A stretch of DNA of 64,000 bases from DASXZH01 sp036502005 (GTDB taxonomy: Bacteria; Armatimonadota; Fimbriimonadia; Fimbriimonadales; Fimbriimonadaceae), in the NCBI GenBank assembly GCA_036502005.1, contig DASXZH010000090.1:90007-154006 (forward strand), written 5' to 3'. This document shows, piece after piece, positions 16,810 to 24,971 of the stretch. The position numbers and the translations under genes are program-made. Under the pieces are notes generated by a model. The model did not search any database, was not told the origin of the DNA, and was given only the letters and a program-made list of their open reading frames with translations. Position 1 is the stretch's first letter, and each line of letters opens with the position of its first letter.

Positions 16810-17456
16810 TCGAGGAGAAATTACCTCGCGGAAGGGGTTTAGGTTGCGGGCTATGGAGGTGAAAAGTGATAGGTGATAAGGTGATAGGTCCGGAAAGCTC
16901 TTCGCCTTGCGCAGTTTTGGATTGCTCTTTTCAAATTTGTGACTAAGCCCATCCCTCCTTTCCAAGGAGGGACTGAGGGAGGATATCGAAAGGGCGTTCG
17001 ATTGTATTGCTACGCCTGACCTGGGCAAGTCTGTCTCAATCTGAAATCAGACATTTGAAATCGGCTTTCGGATCGAAATTCCCGAGTGAGGGCCCAGAAA
17101 TTCCGCCCCAATCGAGAATCGACAATCAAAAATCGAGAATCCACGGGGGGGGGTGGCAATCGGGCCCGGAGCGACTAGCGACACGACAACTAACCATTTT
17201 GAAATCGACTCGCAAGAATCGAAAATCCCTTGGGGGATTAAGGGTGGACGACGAATGGGCGCCATATCCGGGTAGATACGGTCTCAATCGAAATCGAATG
17301 CAAGGGTCGGCGAAGTTGTCTGTTTGTTTACCGTTTACCGTTTACGGTTCACCTTGTACCATCATCCATCTCCCATCCCCTATCCGCTCCTTCCCACCTA
17401 TCACCTATCACCTTTCACATCTCACTTATTACACAAACAGATGTATCCGTTTATGC
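16810..17456. repeat. Gene-free region with long heptad-phased tracts
   Basis: No gene is seen. Contents: AGTGATAGGTGATAAGGTGATAGG at about 16862-16886; a CCCTCCTTTCCAAGGAGGGA palindromic repeat at 16952-16983; TCGAGAATCGACAATC-type units at about 17108-17141. From 17326 to about 17430 there is a run in strict 7-base register: GTTTACC, GTTTACC, GTTTACG, GTTCACC, TTGTACC, then ATC/ACC-type units ending ACCTATC, ACCTATC, ACCTTTC, ACATCTC. Confidence 0.7.
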
Positions 17457-17471
17457 TATACTAAACCCATG
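17457..17471 (+). promoter_or_regulatory. -10 element at leaderless distance from ATG 17469
   Basis: TATACT (17457-17462), six bases, then ATG. The spacer AAACCC has no ribosome-binding character. No good -35 is found 16-18 bases upstream, where the heptad tract ends. Confidence 0.55.
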
Positions 17472-17798
17472 GAAGCAAATGACCTCCTGCCCCTATCACC
17501 TGTAGTCTTCGCCATCTTAACCGCCCTCGCCGAAGGCGAGAAGCACGGTTACGCAATCATGAAAGAAGCCAACCTCCAAGAAGGCGGAGGCATTACAATG
17601 GGGGCCGGCACTCTGTACGGATCCCTTGATCGCATGCTAAAGACGAAGCTCGTCGAAGAAACCGGAAGCACCGACAACGAGCGCCGTCGCTATTACCGAA
17701 TCACGGAATTCGGCCAGCGCGTGTTCGAGGCCGAAGTCAACCGGCTCAAACTAACGCTCGCAAGCGTTTCCAGAAAAAACCTGGTGCAAGGAGCCTAA
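17469..17798 (+). CDS. PadR-family transcriptional regulator
   Basis: The 109-residue protein is a complete short PadR regulator. LSPVVFAILTALAEGEKHGY, then GGITMGAGTLYGSLDRMLKT (recognition helix and wing), then RRYYRITEFGQRVFEAEVNR give the canonical winged helix plus dimerisation helix. PadR proteins of this class repress transporters or membrane proteins. The next gene, one base away, encodes a membrane protein whose first residues resemble the prefix found in PadR-linked permeases, so it is the likely target or partner. The start at 17469 matches the family; the open frame upstream is repeat DNA. Confidence 0.9.
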   Translation: MEANDLLPLSPVVFAILTALAEGEKHGYAIMKEANLQEGGGITMGAGTLYGSLDRMLKTKLVEETGSTDNERRRYYRITEFGQRVFEAEVNRLKLTLASVSRKNLVQGA

Positions 17799-17799
17799 T

Positions 17800-18540
17800 A
17801 TGAAACCTAACCCAATCCTGCTTTTTTGCTACCGCCTCGGAATGCTCCTTTACCCGCGCGCGTTCCGCAAGACCTACGGCGAGCAGCTTCTTCTTACCCT
17901 TAAAGACGCCTACGTAGAGCGCCGCTCTTCAATCGGGTTCTGGCTGGGCGCTTACCTCGATTTGAGTGGATCCATTCTGCGACAAAGATGGGAAGATGCC
18001 AAGAACCATTCCGTGCGCTATGCCGCGGCAACTGCTGTTGTTTCTAGCTTTGCAATCCTCGTCATGGCTATCCTGTGGCAGCAGACCCTTCGCCGAGGAG
18101 CCGACCAACCGCAAGGCATGATTGTGGATACGATGGCTTCCCAAATGGCGAGAGGAGCACCCCTCCGCATTAGTAATGCAAGTGCAGAAATGAACTCCAC
18201 GGTTCGGCCTTTCCTAATCTTTTACGGAAATGATGGCAAGCCCAAATGGTCAACCGTTTTTCTGAACAGGAAAATCCCAACTCCTCCCACTGGAATATTC
18301 GACAACCTCAGCCGCGACGGCAGCGAGAAATTCACTTGGCAACCCCAACCTGGCATTAGAGTCGCCGCTGTAGCGCGGTCAGTTAAAGGCGGGTTTTTGG
18401 TTGCAGGTCGATCGCTCCAGTTTACGGAGGTCAGAGAAGCCCAAGCGAGAGTTATCGTGGTATCCCTGTGGTTGGTGCTGATGGCAACGCTGATTGGATT
18501 TGCAGCAAGTGGATTGCGCAGAAATCTCCTTGCGGTCTAA
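17800..18540 (+). CDS. PadR-linked membrane protein
   Basis: The 246-residue protein opens MKPNPILLFCYRLGMLLYPR AFRKTYGEQ, similar to the N-terminal prefix of permeases that follow PadR regulators in Acidobacteria. Two hydrophobic helices, at about 73-90 (VVSSFAILVMAILW) and 220-240 (VIVVSLWLVLMATLIGF), flank a soluble domain of about 130 residues that would lie outside the cytoplasm. It lacks the FtsX/MacB permease core, so it is not a full transporter. One base separates it from the PadR stop, indicating an operon. Function unknown. Confidence 0.72.
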   Translation: MKPNPILLFCYRLGMLLYPRAFRKTYGEQLLLTLKDAYVERRSSIGFWLGAYLDLSGSILRQRWEDAKNHSVRYAAATAVVSSFAILVMAILWQQTLRRGADQPQGMIVDTMASQMARGAPLRISNASAEMNSTVRPFLIFYGNDGKPKWSTVFLNRKIPTPPTGIFDNLSRDGSEKFTWQPQPGIRVAAVARSVKGGFLVAGRSLQFTEVREAQARVIVVSLWLVLMATLIGFAASGLRRNLLAV

Positions 18541-18946
18541 CAGCCGTGGTTCCGGAAAGCCCTTCCCCTTGCACTTTAAGGGGCAAACCCGACCGATGGC
18601 TCGTGCGGTTTGGTGCCCTTTAGTGGAGAGGGAAGGGTTGGGATGGGGGTAGTCCTCAATCTAAAATCGGTACTCAAAATACGAGAGCGGTGACCCCTTT
18701 TAGCGAGGCACGAGCGGAAATCGACACTCAAAAATCGAGAATGTGGTACCCCCTTTTAGCGAGGAACGAGCGGAAGGGGGAACCAGGGTAGCGAGGTACG
18801 AGCGGAACTGGAGGGGGTTAAAACCGAGCCCGAAGCTGCTTGCGACTCCAAAAATAGGCATTTTGATATCGGCTTAGAAATTAAGAATTCATTGGTGCGC
18901 CGGCTCCAATAACTAAAACCCCAATCACACACGTCAATCAACCTAC
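18541..18946. repeat. Gene-free region with hairpin repeats
   Basis: No gene is seen. At 18745-18784 GGTACCCCCTT pairs with AAGGGGGAACC (one mismatch) around TTAGCGAGGAACGAGCGG. This is a relative of the 45-bp hairpins between the array genes, read in the opposite sense. Partial copies lie at about 18571-18620 and 18690-18710. TTTCCGAGCCC... and GGGAAGGGTTGGGATGGGGG fragments of other repeat families occur around 18555-18655. Confidence 0.6.
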
Positions 18947-19558
18947 ATGGGCGTCGATTGGCGATCTCGCAAAAGGAGGCTATGGTTCTACGAAGTCCGA
19001 CGATACCTGGCCATTTCCTTCCTTGCTTCACTTCCTATCCTTTTCCTGATGGGAATCCTTGAACCTATTTTTTCGCCCGATAACCCCGCCTTTTGGCAAG
19101 CGAAATGGGAGATCACAGAGTTCAACTTCATCACCGGGAGGTGGCCTAAGAGCTATGAAGAGATGGTGGATGTCCTCCCCAAAAAAGACGTTGACAAAAT
19201 GGTGCTCAAAGTCGATTTAGGGGCATCTTCTGAGACTTCGTGTGATGCCGAAGTTACGATCAAGACTGAATTGTGGCCATATCACAACCCCGTCCAGGCA
19301 CTGCGGGAGCGCGACGTCAATTCCATCTTGCTCCAGGTGCTGGATGACCAACATCAAAACGGCAAATGGCCTTCATGGCCCTTAGACGGGAACCCATACC
19401 CAGATAAAGAGAGTCCGTTCGACCTAAAAAGCACAGTTTCCCTGCATCCTACCGGGCACTACTGCGACGTAGAGTTCAAGACGGTCATTGGGAATCTTCA
19501 TTATTCCTATCGCCTCCGTATCAAAGATTCGGATAAGGATGTGGATCGCAAGTATTAA
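18947..19558 (+). CDS. Hypothetical protein with one N-terminal transmembrane segment
   Basis: The 203-residue protein has a basic start (MGVDWRSRKRRLWFYEVRR) and then a single hydrophobic helix, YLAISFLASLPILFLMGILE, so it is probably anchored in the inner membrane with its C-terminal 160 residues outside. That part includes ITGRWPKSYEEMVDVLPKKD, the kind of text found in type II pseudopilin-like or lipoprotein domains, and YHPNPVQAL. No family is assigned. Codon use looks normal. A tract of TTCGACC heptads follows its stop. Confidence 0.65.
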   Translation: MGVDWRSRKRRLWFYEVRRYLAISFLASLPILFLMGILEPIFSPDNPAFWQAKWEITEFNFITGRWPKSYEEMVDVLPKKDVDKMVLKVDLGASSETSCDAEVTIKTELWPYHNPVQALRERDVNSILLQVLDDQHQNGKWPSWPLDGNPYPDKESPFDLKSTVSLHPTGHYCDVEFKTVIGNLHYSYRLRIKDSDKDVDRKY

Positions 19559-19573
19559 AATAAACCTTAGCGT

Positions 19574-19657
19574 CTTCCCTTCCGCCTTTCGACCTTCGAC
19601 CTTCGACTTCCATCATTCGACCTTCGACTTTCGACCTCTCAATTCCGTCCTTTAACG
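19574..19657. repeat. Heptad tract of TTCGACC units
   Basis: From 19588 the DNA reads in register TTCGACC, TTCGACC, TTCGACT, TCCATCA, TTCGACC, TTCGACT, TTCGACC, TCTCAAT, TCCGTCC. Seven-base phase is kept even where the unit has diverged. It ends directly before ATG 19659 and leaves no room for a normal ribosome-binding site. Confidence 0.8.
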
Positions 19658-19658
19658 C

Positions 19659-20690
19659 ATGTCCGCTCCAACAACGACCATCATCCAACAAGGCGATATC
19701 GGCGACCTCGTCTCCCAACTCCAAACCCAGCTCCAATCGCTCGGCTACCTTAACGGCGCAATAGACGGAGACTTCGGCCCCGGCACTCTGGCTGCCGTAC
19801 AGCAGTTTCAACAAGCCCAAAACCTAACCGCCGATGGCGTGGTCGGACCACAGACCTGGGCCGCTCTCGCCGCAGCCACCGGTTCCACAACTCAAACAAC
19901 AACCCCTGTAGTTTCAACCACCGCAGTCGTAAACGCCCCAGCCCCCAGCGATACCGACACAACCAGCCTTGCTTACCGCTGTCTCTCTCTAACAGGCGCC
20001 TTCGAAACCAGCCAGAAACAGCAGGCATGTTTCGCCGGCATCGCGGGTAACTTCGACGGCATGGGCATGAGCTTTGGCTGTCTGCAGTGGAACTGGGGCC
20101 AGCGCACCCTCCAGCCTTTGATTCAGGAGATGGACCAGCAGAACTCCAGCATCATCGATGAATACTTCGGCGCGAACGCGGCCACCCTAAGGCAGGCGCT
20201 CGGCGAATCGCTACAGCAACAACTTAGCTGGCTAAACACCATCCAGGATTCGGGATTCCATATCCAGCAGCCGTGGCACGACCAGTTCAGCGCCCTTGGC
20301 TACGATCCGGCCTTTCAACAGATCGAAGTTCAAGCCGCGCAACAGAGATATAACGCCGCCGTAGGCTGGTGCAGCACTTACAACGTGACCTCCGAAAGAG
20401 CAGTCGCTCTCATGTTCGATATCAACGTTCAAGACGGCTCGATCTCACAGGCAACCCAGCAACTGATCCAGCAGGACATTCAGAACCTGCAAAGCACGGG
20501 CGACCCAAGCCAGGATGAAGTGGCGAAACTTGTCATCATAGCCAACCGCCGCGCGGACGCCGCGAACCCCGCTGCTCAAGCGGACGTCCGCGCCAGAAAG
20601 CTAACCATTGCAAACGGCCAAGGCACCGTTCACGGCATCGCTTATAACATCCAAAACGACTTCGGAATCACGCTTAACTCGGCTTTCTAG
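19659..20690 (+). CDS. Peptidoglycan-binding protein with lysozyme-like C-terminal domain
   Basis: The 343-residue protein begins with a PG_binding_1 module at about residues 8-72 (LQTQLQSLGYLNGAIDGDFG, AVQQFQQAQNLTADGVVG). A Thr/Val/Ala-rich linker of about 35 residues follows. The remaining 230 residues, starting TSLAYRCLSLTGAFETS, include GMSFGCLQWNWGQRTLQPL and look like a lysozyme- or chitosanase-type helical domain; the Glu at about 113 in GAFETS would be a candidate catalytic acid. This is inference. No signal peptide is seen, which is odd for a wall-acting enzyme; release by lysis or phage/tailocin origin is possible. Confidence 0.72.
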   Translation: MSAPTTTIIQQGDIGDLVSQLQTQLQSLGYLNGAIDGDFGPGTLAAVQQFQQAQNLTADGVVGPQTWAALAAATGSTTQTTTPVVSTTAVVNAPAPSDTDTTSLAYRCLSLTGAFETSQKQQACFAGIAGNFDGMGMSFGCLQWNWGQRTLQPLIQEMDQQNSSIIDEYFGANAATLRQALGESLQQQLSWLNTIQDSGFHIQQPWHDQFSALGYDPAFQQIEVQAAQQRYNAAVGWCSTYNVTSERAVALMFDINVQDGSISQATQQLIQQDIQNLQSTGDPSQDEVAKLVIIANRRADAANPAAQADVRARKLTIANGQGTVHGIAYNIQNDFGITLNSAF

Positions 20691-20921
20691 TCTTGAGCCC
20701 TTCCTACGAAAAAATGATTCCACACTTGGCAAAACCTGGCCGATGGCTGCAAAGCTCCTCGCCCCTCTCGGGTGGAGGGGCTGGTGGGTCCGCGAACCGG
20801 GGAAGGTCCCGAAGAAGCAGCCCCGGAACTGGGGAGTTGGCTGAAGGCAAGTCTATGTCGTAGTCTCATAGACTAGTCTCATACCTTTCTGGATCGAAAA
20901 TCGACAATCGAGAATTTAACA

Positions 20922-21458
20922 ATGGCCGACTACGATATCCCACTCCTGCCCGGCTATCCGGCCGAATACGCCAATCTCTTGGCCATGTTGAACGACGGCA
21001 CCCGCGCCTGGCGCAACGAACTCGACACGGTCCACGAAGACCTCATCGTTTGGCAACCCTACCCAGGCGGATACAGCATTGGCGGCATCCTTCTCCACAT
21101 CGCCGAAGTGGAAACTTTCTGGATCGAAAAATTCTGCCTCAACCGCGAAATCGACCCCGCCGAACTCAAGCTTTATCTAAAGGACGAAACCGATGTCCAC
21201 AACGGCAAATGGCCAACCCCTCCTAAAAAGCCACTCGCCTACTATTACCAGCTTCAAAATAAGGTCCGGCAAAGAACCCTCGAAAGCGTGAAATCCTTCG
21301 GCCCTCCGGAAAGGTGGATGAGTTGGGGATCGGAACGCATGACCCTCCGCTGGATCCTCTTCCACGTCTGTAAGCATGAGGCCTACCACGGCGGTCAAGC
21401 CGTGATGCTGCAGCAGATGTATTCGGCAAGCTTTCCCTCCTCTGTAAGCCAGGTTTAG
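20922..21458 (+). CDS. DinB-family protein
   Basis: The 178-residue protein fits the DinB/YfiT four-helix bundle. Three potential metal ligands are present: the His in GGILLHIAEVETFW and the two in VCKHEAYHGGQ, the usual C-terminal HxxxH. Related bacterial enzymes are thiol-dependent S-transferases or metal-dependent hydrolases; the role here cannot be told from sequence. Length is typical. A tail of about ten residues rich in Ser follows the domain. There is no Shine-Dalgarno site; GAGAAT lies six bases before ATG 20922. A degenerate GGTGGGTCCGCGAACCGGGG repeat lies upstream at 20757-20830. Confidence 0.85.
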   Translation: MADYDIPLLPGYPAEYANLLAMLNDGTRAWRNELDTVHEDLIVWQPYPGGYSIGGILLHIAEVETFWIEKFCLNREIDPAELKLYLKDETDVHNGKWPTPPKKPLAYYYQLQNKVRQRTLESVKSFGPPERWMSWGSERMTLRWILFHVCKHEAYHGGQAVMLQQMYSASFPSSVSQV

Positions 21459-21763
21459 GTTGGATGAGGAACAGGATCTCGACTGTAATATCAAGCGAAC
21501 ACTACCGCGCGAAATCGTTCAATCCCATACCTCTCCCGAAAGGAGAGGTCGCTGAGGAACGAAGCGGGAGAGGCTCGAAGAACCAAACCTCTAAAATCGC
21601 TATCAAGCCCATTCGCAGTTTGAGCAACCACCGGCGTAACCCGAGTAGGCAGGAGCGAAGCGGAGAGGGTGAAGAGGACCAGCCCAAGGCCAGTGGACAC
21701 GAAATCTAATCCGTCCCCAATCGAAAATCGAAAATCGAGATTCGAAAATTCCCGATACTCCAC
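21459..21763. repeat. Repeat-filled spacer upstream of the cyclophilin gene
   Basis: No gene is seen. At 21533-21582 lies CTCTCCCGAAAGGAGAGG...GAAGCGGGAGAGGCTCGAAG, the same core as in the MITE-like elements at 26727 and 36885 but without their ends. At 21718-21750 there is a TCGAAAA/TCGAGAT heptad tract. Confidence 0.6.
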
Positions 21764-21778
21764 TATAATAAGCCCATG
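21764..21778 (+). promoter_or_regulatory. Perfect TATAAT at leaderless distance from ATG 21776
   Basis: TATAAT (21764-21769), the six bases AAGCCC, then ATG. This is the cleanest of the leaderless-type starts in the window. No Shine-Dalgarno site is present. Confidence 0.65.
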
Positions 21779-22354
21779 CATGCACTCTTATTGGCTTTAG
21801 CCCTCACTCAGTCCCACGTTCCCGCGAACGGCGTCGAACCCGCCTCGACTTACCACCCTAACGGCCCCAAGATCGAGTTCGAAATGGCGAACGGCAAAAC
21901 GTTTGTCATTACCACCGACCCCAAGACTTCACCGAAAACGGTGAAGCATATCTTGGAGTTGGTGATGCAACATTTCTACAATCGTCAGCGCGTACACCGC
22001 GTGGAAGATTGGGTAACCCAGTGGGGCGACCCGCTCAGCAAAACCGCACCCATGAGCGACAAGAAAATGGGCGATGGCGGCTCCGGCCACGACGTGCCTT
22101 TTGAGAACAACAACGTCGATTGGGACCGGTCACTCGTGGGCGTAGCCTCGGACGGCCTCCAACGCGGCGGCGATTCGCAGCTCTTTGTTCTTAAGAAGCC
22201 GGCCTGGCGCTTGTATCACTCCTACGCCGTCGTCGGCAAAGTCACGAAAGGAATGGATGTGGTGGATAGTATCAAGAAAGGCGACAAGATCCGAAATGCT
22301 TGGGTGATCGGCGTTCGATATGACGTCAAACCGCCAATCATCCGTTGGCATTAA
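21776..22354 (+). CDS. Cyclophilin-type peptidyl-prolyl isomerase
   Basis: The 192-residue protein has a short signal-like N-terminus (MHALLLALALTQSHVPANG) and a cyclophilin domain: KTSPKTVKHILELV, YNRQRVHRVEDWVTQWGDPL, GGDSQLFVLKKPAW, and a C-terminal AVVGKVTKGMDVVDSIKKGD. It would catalyse cis-trans isomerisation of proline peptide bonds outside the cytoplasm. The usual active-site Arg of FHRVI is here Arg in VHRVEDW, and the QFFI motif reads QLFVL. The next gene is a paralogue, and the stump of a third copy lies between them. Confidence 0.85.
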   Translation: MHALLLALALTQSHVPANGVEPASTYHPNGPKIEFEMANGKTFVITTDPKTSPKTVKHILELVMQHFYNRQRVHRVEDWVTQWGDPLSKTAPMSDKKMGDGGSGHDVPFENNNVDWDRSLVGVASDGLQRGGDSQLFVLKKPAWRLYHSYAVVGKVTKGMDVVDSIKKGDKIRNAWVIGVRYDVKPPIIRWH

Positions 22355-22561
22355 CCAAGTTCAGACTCCGTCGCTAAGCTCCAACTGGGAAACTTGATCT
22401 CCTTCGCCATGCTCTGGGCTGCCAAATTTGCCGAGAGGGCGGCCAACCTCCGTCGCGAAGCTCCGGAGTGCGGGAGCTTGCTCCCGCTCAAACCCAGGAA
22501 GCTTGTTTCCGTCTTTAGTAACCAGGTTTGTGGGTAAAGCGTATATGATATGCGGGCAAGT

Positions 22562-22621
22562 ATGAGCGTGGTCGATGGCATCAAGAAAGGCGACAAGATC
22601 CGCGACGCTCGGATTCAGTGA
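22562..22621 (+). pseudogene. C-terminal stump of a third cyclophilin
   Basis: Twenty codons read MSVVDGIKKGDKIRDARIQ and stop. They match the ends of both neighbouring cyclophilins (MDVVDSIKKGDKIRNAWVIG and MDVVDGIKKGDKVRTARVIK). Nothing cyclophilin-like is recognisable in the preceding 200 bases, so this is the remnant of a deleted gene copy. Its TGA shares one base with the ATG of the following gene. Confidence 0.7.
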
Positions 22622-23238
22622 TGAAAAAAGCACAGACGGCCATCTTAATCGGCGTAGCGGCCCTAGTTCTATCTGTGCCAGTTTGGGTGCTGCTCCTACT
22701 TCCATTTGTGTTCAGCGTTATTGGCGACAGAAGTGAACGGCCCCCGACCTACGATATTTACGCGCCGACCGGTTCGAAGGTCAAGTTCACGATGCAGAAC
22801 GGTAAGAGCTTCGCCATTACAACCGGTTCGGAGTGGTCTCCTAAGTCTGTTAAACACTTTATCAATTTGGTTCAATCTGGATCTTATGATGGGAAGCCTC
22901 TTTACAGGGTGGCGACTTGGGTCGTTCGTTGGGGGCCGTCTCTCAAAAATCCAGATAGCGCGCAGGGCGGAATTAGCGATAGTGCATCGGGATACGACGG
23001 CCACTTCAACAAGTATGATGCGGCATGGAACCCAGGTTGGGTGGGCATGGCCTCAGATGGGTCGAATGGGAGCGGAGATTCACAGCCCTTTATCTTGAAG
23101 AGCGCCTCATCTCTTTATGAGCCCTATCTAGTGTTAGGGCATGTTACTGCTGTCGTCGGTAAAGTCACCGAAGGAATGGACGTCGTCGACGGAATCAAGA
23201 AAGGCGACAAGGTCCGCACTGCTCGGGTCATCAAGTAG
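22621..23238 (+). CDS. Cyclophilin-type peptidyl-prolyl isomerase, membrane-anchored
   Basis: The 205-residue protein has a strong N-terminal hydrophobic helix (TAILIGVAALVLSVPVWVLL) that anchors it or acts as a signal. The cyclophilin domain follows, with WSPKSVKHFINLVQSGSYDG, LYRVATWVVRWG, NGSGDSQPFILKSA and VVGKVTEGMDVVDGIKKGD. It is a paralogue of the gene at 21776. ATG 22621 is preferred over the GTG immediately before it, and it overlaps the stop of the cyclophilin stump by one base. Whether it uses an independent promoter or read-through from the upstream gene is unclear. Confidence 0.84.
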   Translation: MKKAQTAILIGVAALVLSVPVWVLLLLPFVFSVIGDRSERPPTYDIYAPTGSKVKFTMQNGKSFAITTGSEWSPKSVKHFINLVQSGSYDGKPLYRVATWVVRWGPSLKNPDSAQGGISDSASGYDGHFNKYDAAWNPGWVGMASDGSNGSGDSQPFILKSASSLYEPYLVLGHVTAVVGKVTEGMDVVDGIKKGDKVRTARVIK

Positions 23239-23247
23239 TATCCACTT

Positions 23248-23706
23248 ATGGAACTTGACTTCAAAGTCGTAGAAGCAGAACTAGAGGACGCCCAAAAAGC
23301 CGCAGCGCTATTCGACGCCTACCGTGTCCATTACGGCCAGAAATCCAACCGTGCTGGTTCTTCCAAGTTCCTACGGGAGCGCCTGGAGCGAAACGAGGCC
23401 AAACTCATCCTCGCGCTAAACGAAGCCAACCAACCCATCGGGTTCGCCCTGATGTACCGGCGTTTCGCCTCGCTCAGGCTCTCGCAGGGATGGATTGTGA
23501 ATGACGTCTTCGTCGAGCCAAGCAGTCGCCGCAGCGGAGTAGCAACCGCCCTCATCAAAGAGGCCATTTATGTAGCCTCTGCCTCGGGTGCCAAAACCCT
23601 CCTTATTTCAACTGAAACTTCGAACACGAACTCAAGAAGTCTTTACGAAGGACTGGGCTTCGCGCCTCTCGAAGGCATTGCCCTCTACGCTTTAACCCTC
23701 AAATAG
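23248..23706 (+). CDS. GNAT-family N-acetyltransferase
   Basis: The 152-residue protein is a full GNAT domain. VEAELEDAQKAAALFDAY forms the first strand and helix; GWIVNDVFVEPSSRRSGVAT is the acetyl-CoA site with the R/Q-x-x-G-x-A motif; and ALLISTE-type strand LLISTETSNTNSRSLYEGLG gives the C-terminal Tyr/Leu pattern. It transfers an acetyl group from acetyl-CoA to an amine; the substrate is unknown. It begins nine bases after the cyclophilin gene. TAGTAT stands six bases before the ATG, overlapping the previous stop codon, and could be its own -10 element. Confidence 0.88.
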   Translation: MELDFKVVEAELEDAQKAAALFDAYRVHYGQKSNRAGSSKFLRERLERNEAKLILALNEANQPIGFALMYRRFASLRLSQGWIVNDVFVEPSSRRSGVATALIKEAIYVASASGAKTLLISTETSNTNSRSLYEGLGFAPLEGIALYALTLK

Positions 23707-23737
23707 CTGACATATCCGAATGCCGAACGCCGAACAC

Positions 23738-24457
23738 CTAAGGCCCTCCCTTCTCCCACAACATCGCATGCACGTAAGGCACCTTGCGGTCAACCTCGCA
23801 AGCCGGGTTCGCCGCGATGTGCTCCAAAGAAGGCGCCGGCTCTCGATACCCCCGCAAAATCAGCCCTGCCCCTAACAGCGTCGACATATACGCCTCCAAA
23901 GGTCGGTGGTAATTAACAATTGAGATCCCCTTCCATGCGACGCGCTGCGCGCGTTCGTCCAAATAATCGATAATCGGAAAGTAGGTCCGATTCCCCAAAT
24001 CATCCCGCATCCAGCCGGTTTCGGTGGTGGAAGCGTGCGGCGCCAGATTCCCAATAACCAACCTGCCCCCTGGCTTCAAAACCCGCGTCATCTCTCGAAT
24101 GCTAGCCCGGAAATCCGGGATGTCGATCAGTACCAGATACGAAACAACCAGATCAAATGAGTCCGAGGCTATTGGCAGAACCTCGCCATTTGCCCTAAAA
24201 TAGAAGCCTTCGCTATCCCGAGAGACGGCCGACTCCACCAAAGCCAAAGTCAAATCCAACCCTACCGTCTTGGCCCCAAGAGAGCCAAGCATGCGGCAGA
24301 AGCGGCCTTCGCCGCAGCCAACATCTAGAACGGAAAGGCCGTCAACCGGCCCGCACATGCCAAGCATGACGGGGTCTAAAAGAACCTTCCGCGTGTATTC
24401 AAAGCCGTCCACGCTGGCGATCCACGCCGAAGCGGATTCATCCCAACCGTTGTTCAT
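23738..24457 (-). CDS. Class I SAM-dependent methyltransferase
   Basis: The 239-residue protein has a Methyltransf_11-type core: motif I in LSVLDVGCGEGRFCRML (about residues 40-57), acidic loop in TVGLDLTLALVE, then DSFDLVVSYLVLIDIPDF and LKPGGRLVIGNLAP. The C-terminal 100 residues (YLDERAQRVAWKGISIVNYH) are the substrate-specific part and do not identify the substrate. It converges with the GNAT gene. A 103-base gap rich in heptad tracts separates it from atpC upstream, so I would not assume co-transcription with the ATP synthase genes. Confidence 0.88.
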   Translation of the reverse strand: MNNGWDESASAWIASVDGFEYTRKVLLDPVMLGMCGPVDGLSVLDVGCGEGRFCRMLGSLGAKTVGLDLTLALVESAVSRDSEGFYFRANGEVLPIASDSFDLVVSYLVLIDIPDFRASIREMTRVLKPGGRLVIGNLAPHASTTETGWMRDDLGNRTYFPIIDYLDERAQRVAWKGISIVNYHRPLEAYMSTLLGAGLILRGYREPAPSLEHIAANPACEVDRKVPYVHAMLWEKGGP

Positions 24458-24560
24458 GAGGGGGAAGTGATAGGTGATAGGGATTGGGGAAGGCGGGAAA
24501 GTCGAAAGTCGAAAGTGGATACTTTTCTACTTCTACCTATCACTTATCACCTTTCACGTT

Positions 24561-24968
24561 TTAGCTCATCTTAGCGACTTTAATAAGGTTCATCGCCTTA
24601 TCAAGTTCAAGAACCGCCTGTTCGCGGTTCATGCTCGTGCTGTCCCCTCGCATGGCTGCCCGAGCCTTTTCCAACTCCGCTTCGGCCTTAGCCACATCGA
24701 TCTCGTGACGCCGGTCCGCCGAATCCGCCAAAACAGAAACCTTCCCAGGAAGGATCTCAGCGAAGCCCCCGCCGACAGCCACATAGTGCCGCTGCGAGTT
24801 CTTGTCCTGATACTCCAGATAGCCGGTCTTCAAAGAGGTAATGGTCGGCTCGTGGCCTTGCATCACGCCCAGATAGCCTTGCGAACCCGGAAGGATCACC
24901 GATTGAACGGTCTCTTCCAGAACCAGGCGGTCCGGCGCAACCACCGAGAGCGTTAACTCCGATGCCAT
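24561..24968 (-). CDS. atpC: ATP synthase F1 epsilon subunit
   Basis: The 135-residue protein has the epsilon N-terminal beta-sandwich (ELTLSVVAPDRLVLEETVQS, LPGSQGYLGVMQGHEPTITS, VAVGGGFAEILPGKVSVLAD) and the C-terminal helical hairpin (AKAEAELEKARAAM, EQAVLELDKAMNLIKV). Epsilon sits on the central stalk and regulates ATP hydrolysis. Its ATG is three bases after the atpD stop and is preceded by AGGAG. No further atp genes follow, so the pair atpD-atpC ends here. Confidence 0.95.
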   Translation of the reverse strand: MASELTLSVVAPDRLVLEETVQSVILPGSQGYLGVMQGHEPTITSLKTGYLEYQDKNSQRHYVAVGGGFAEILPGKVSVLADSADRRHEIDVAKAEAELEKARAAMRGDSTSMNREQAVLELDKAMNLIKVAKMS

Positions 24969-24971
24969 CTT

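Noticed and set aside
17007..17468. N-terminal extension of the PadR regulator
   Set aside because: It translates heptad tracts; the 109-residue form is the normal family length.
22361..22705. Minus-strand gene of 114 residues across the cyclophilin stump
   Set aside because: Its best part is the mirror of the cyclophilin C-terminal coding sequence; the plus strand explains it.
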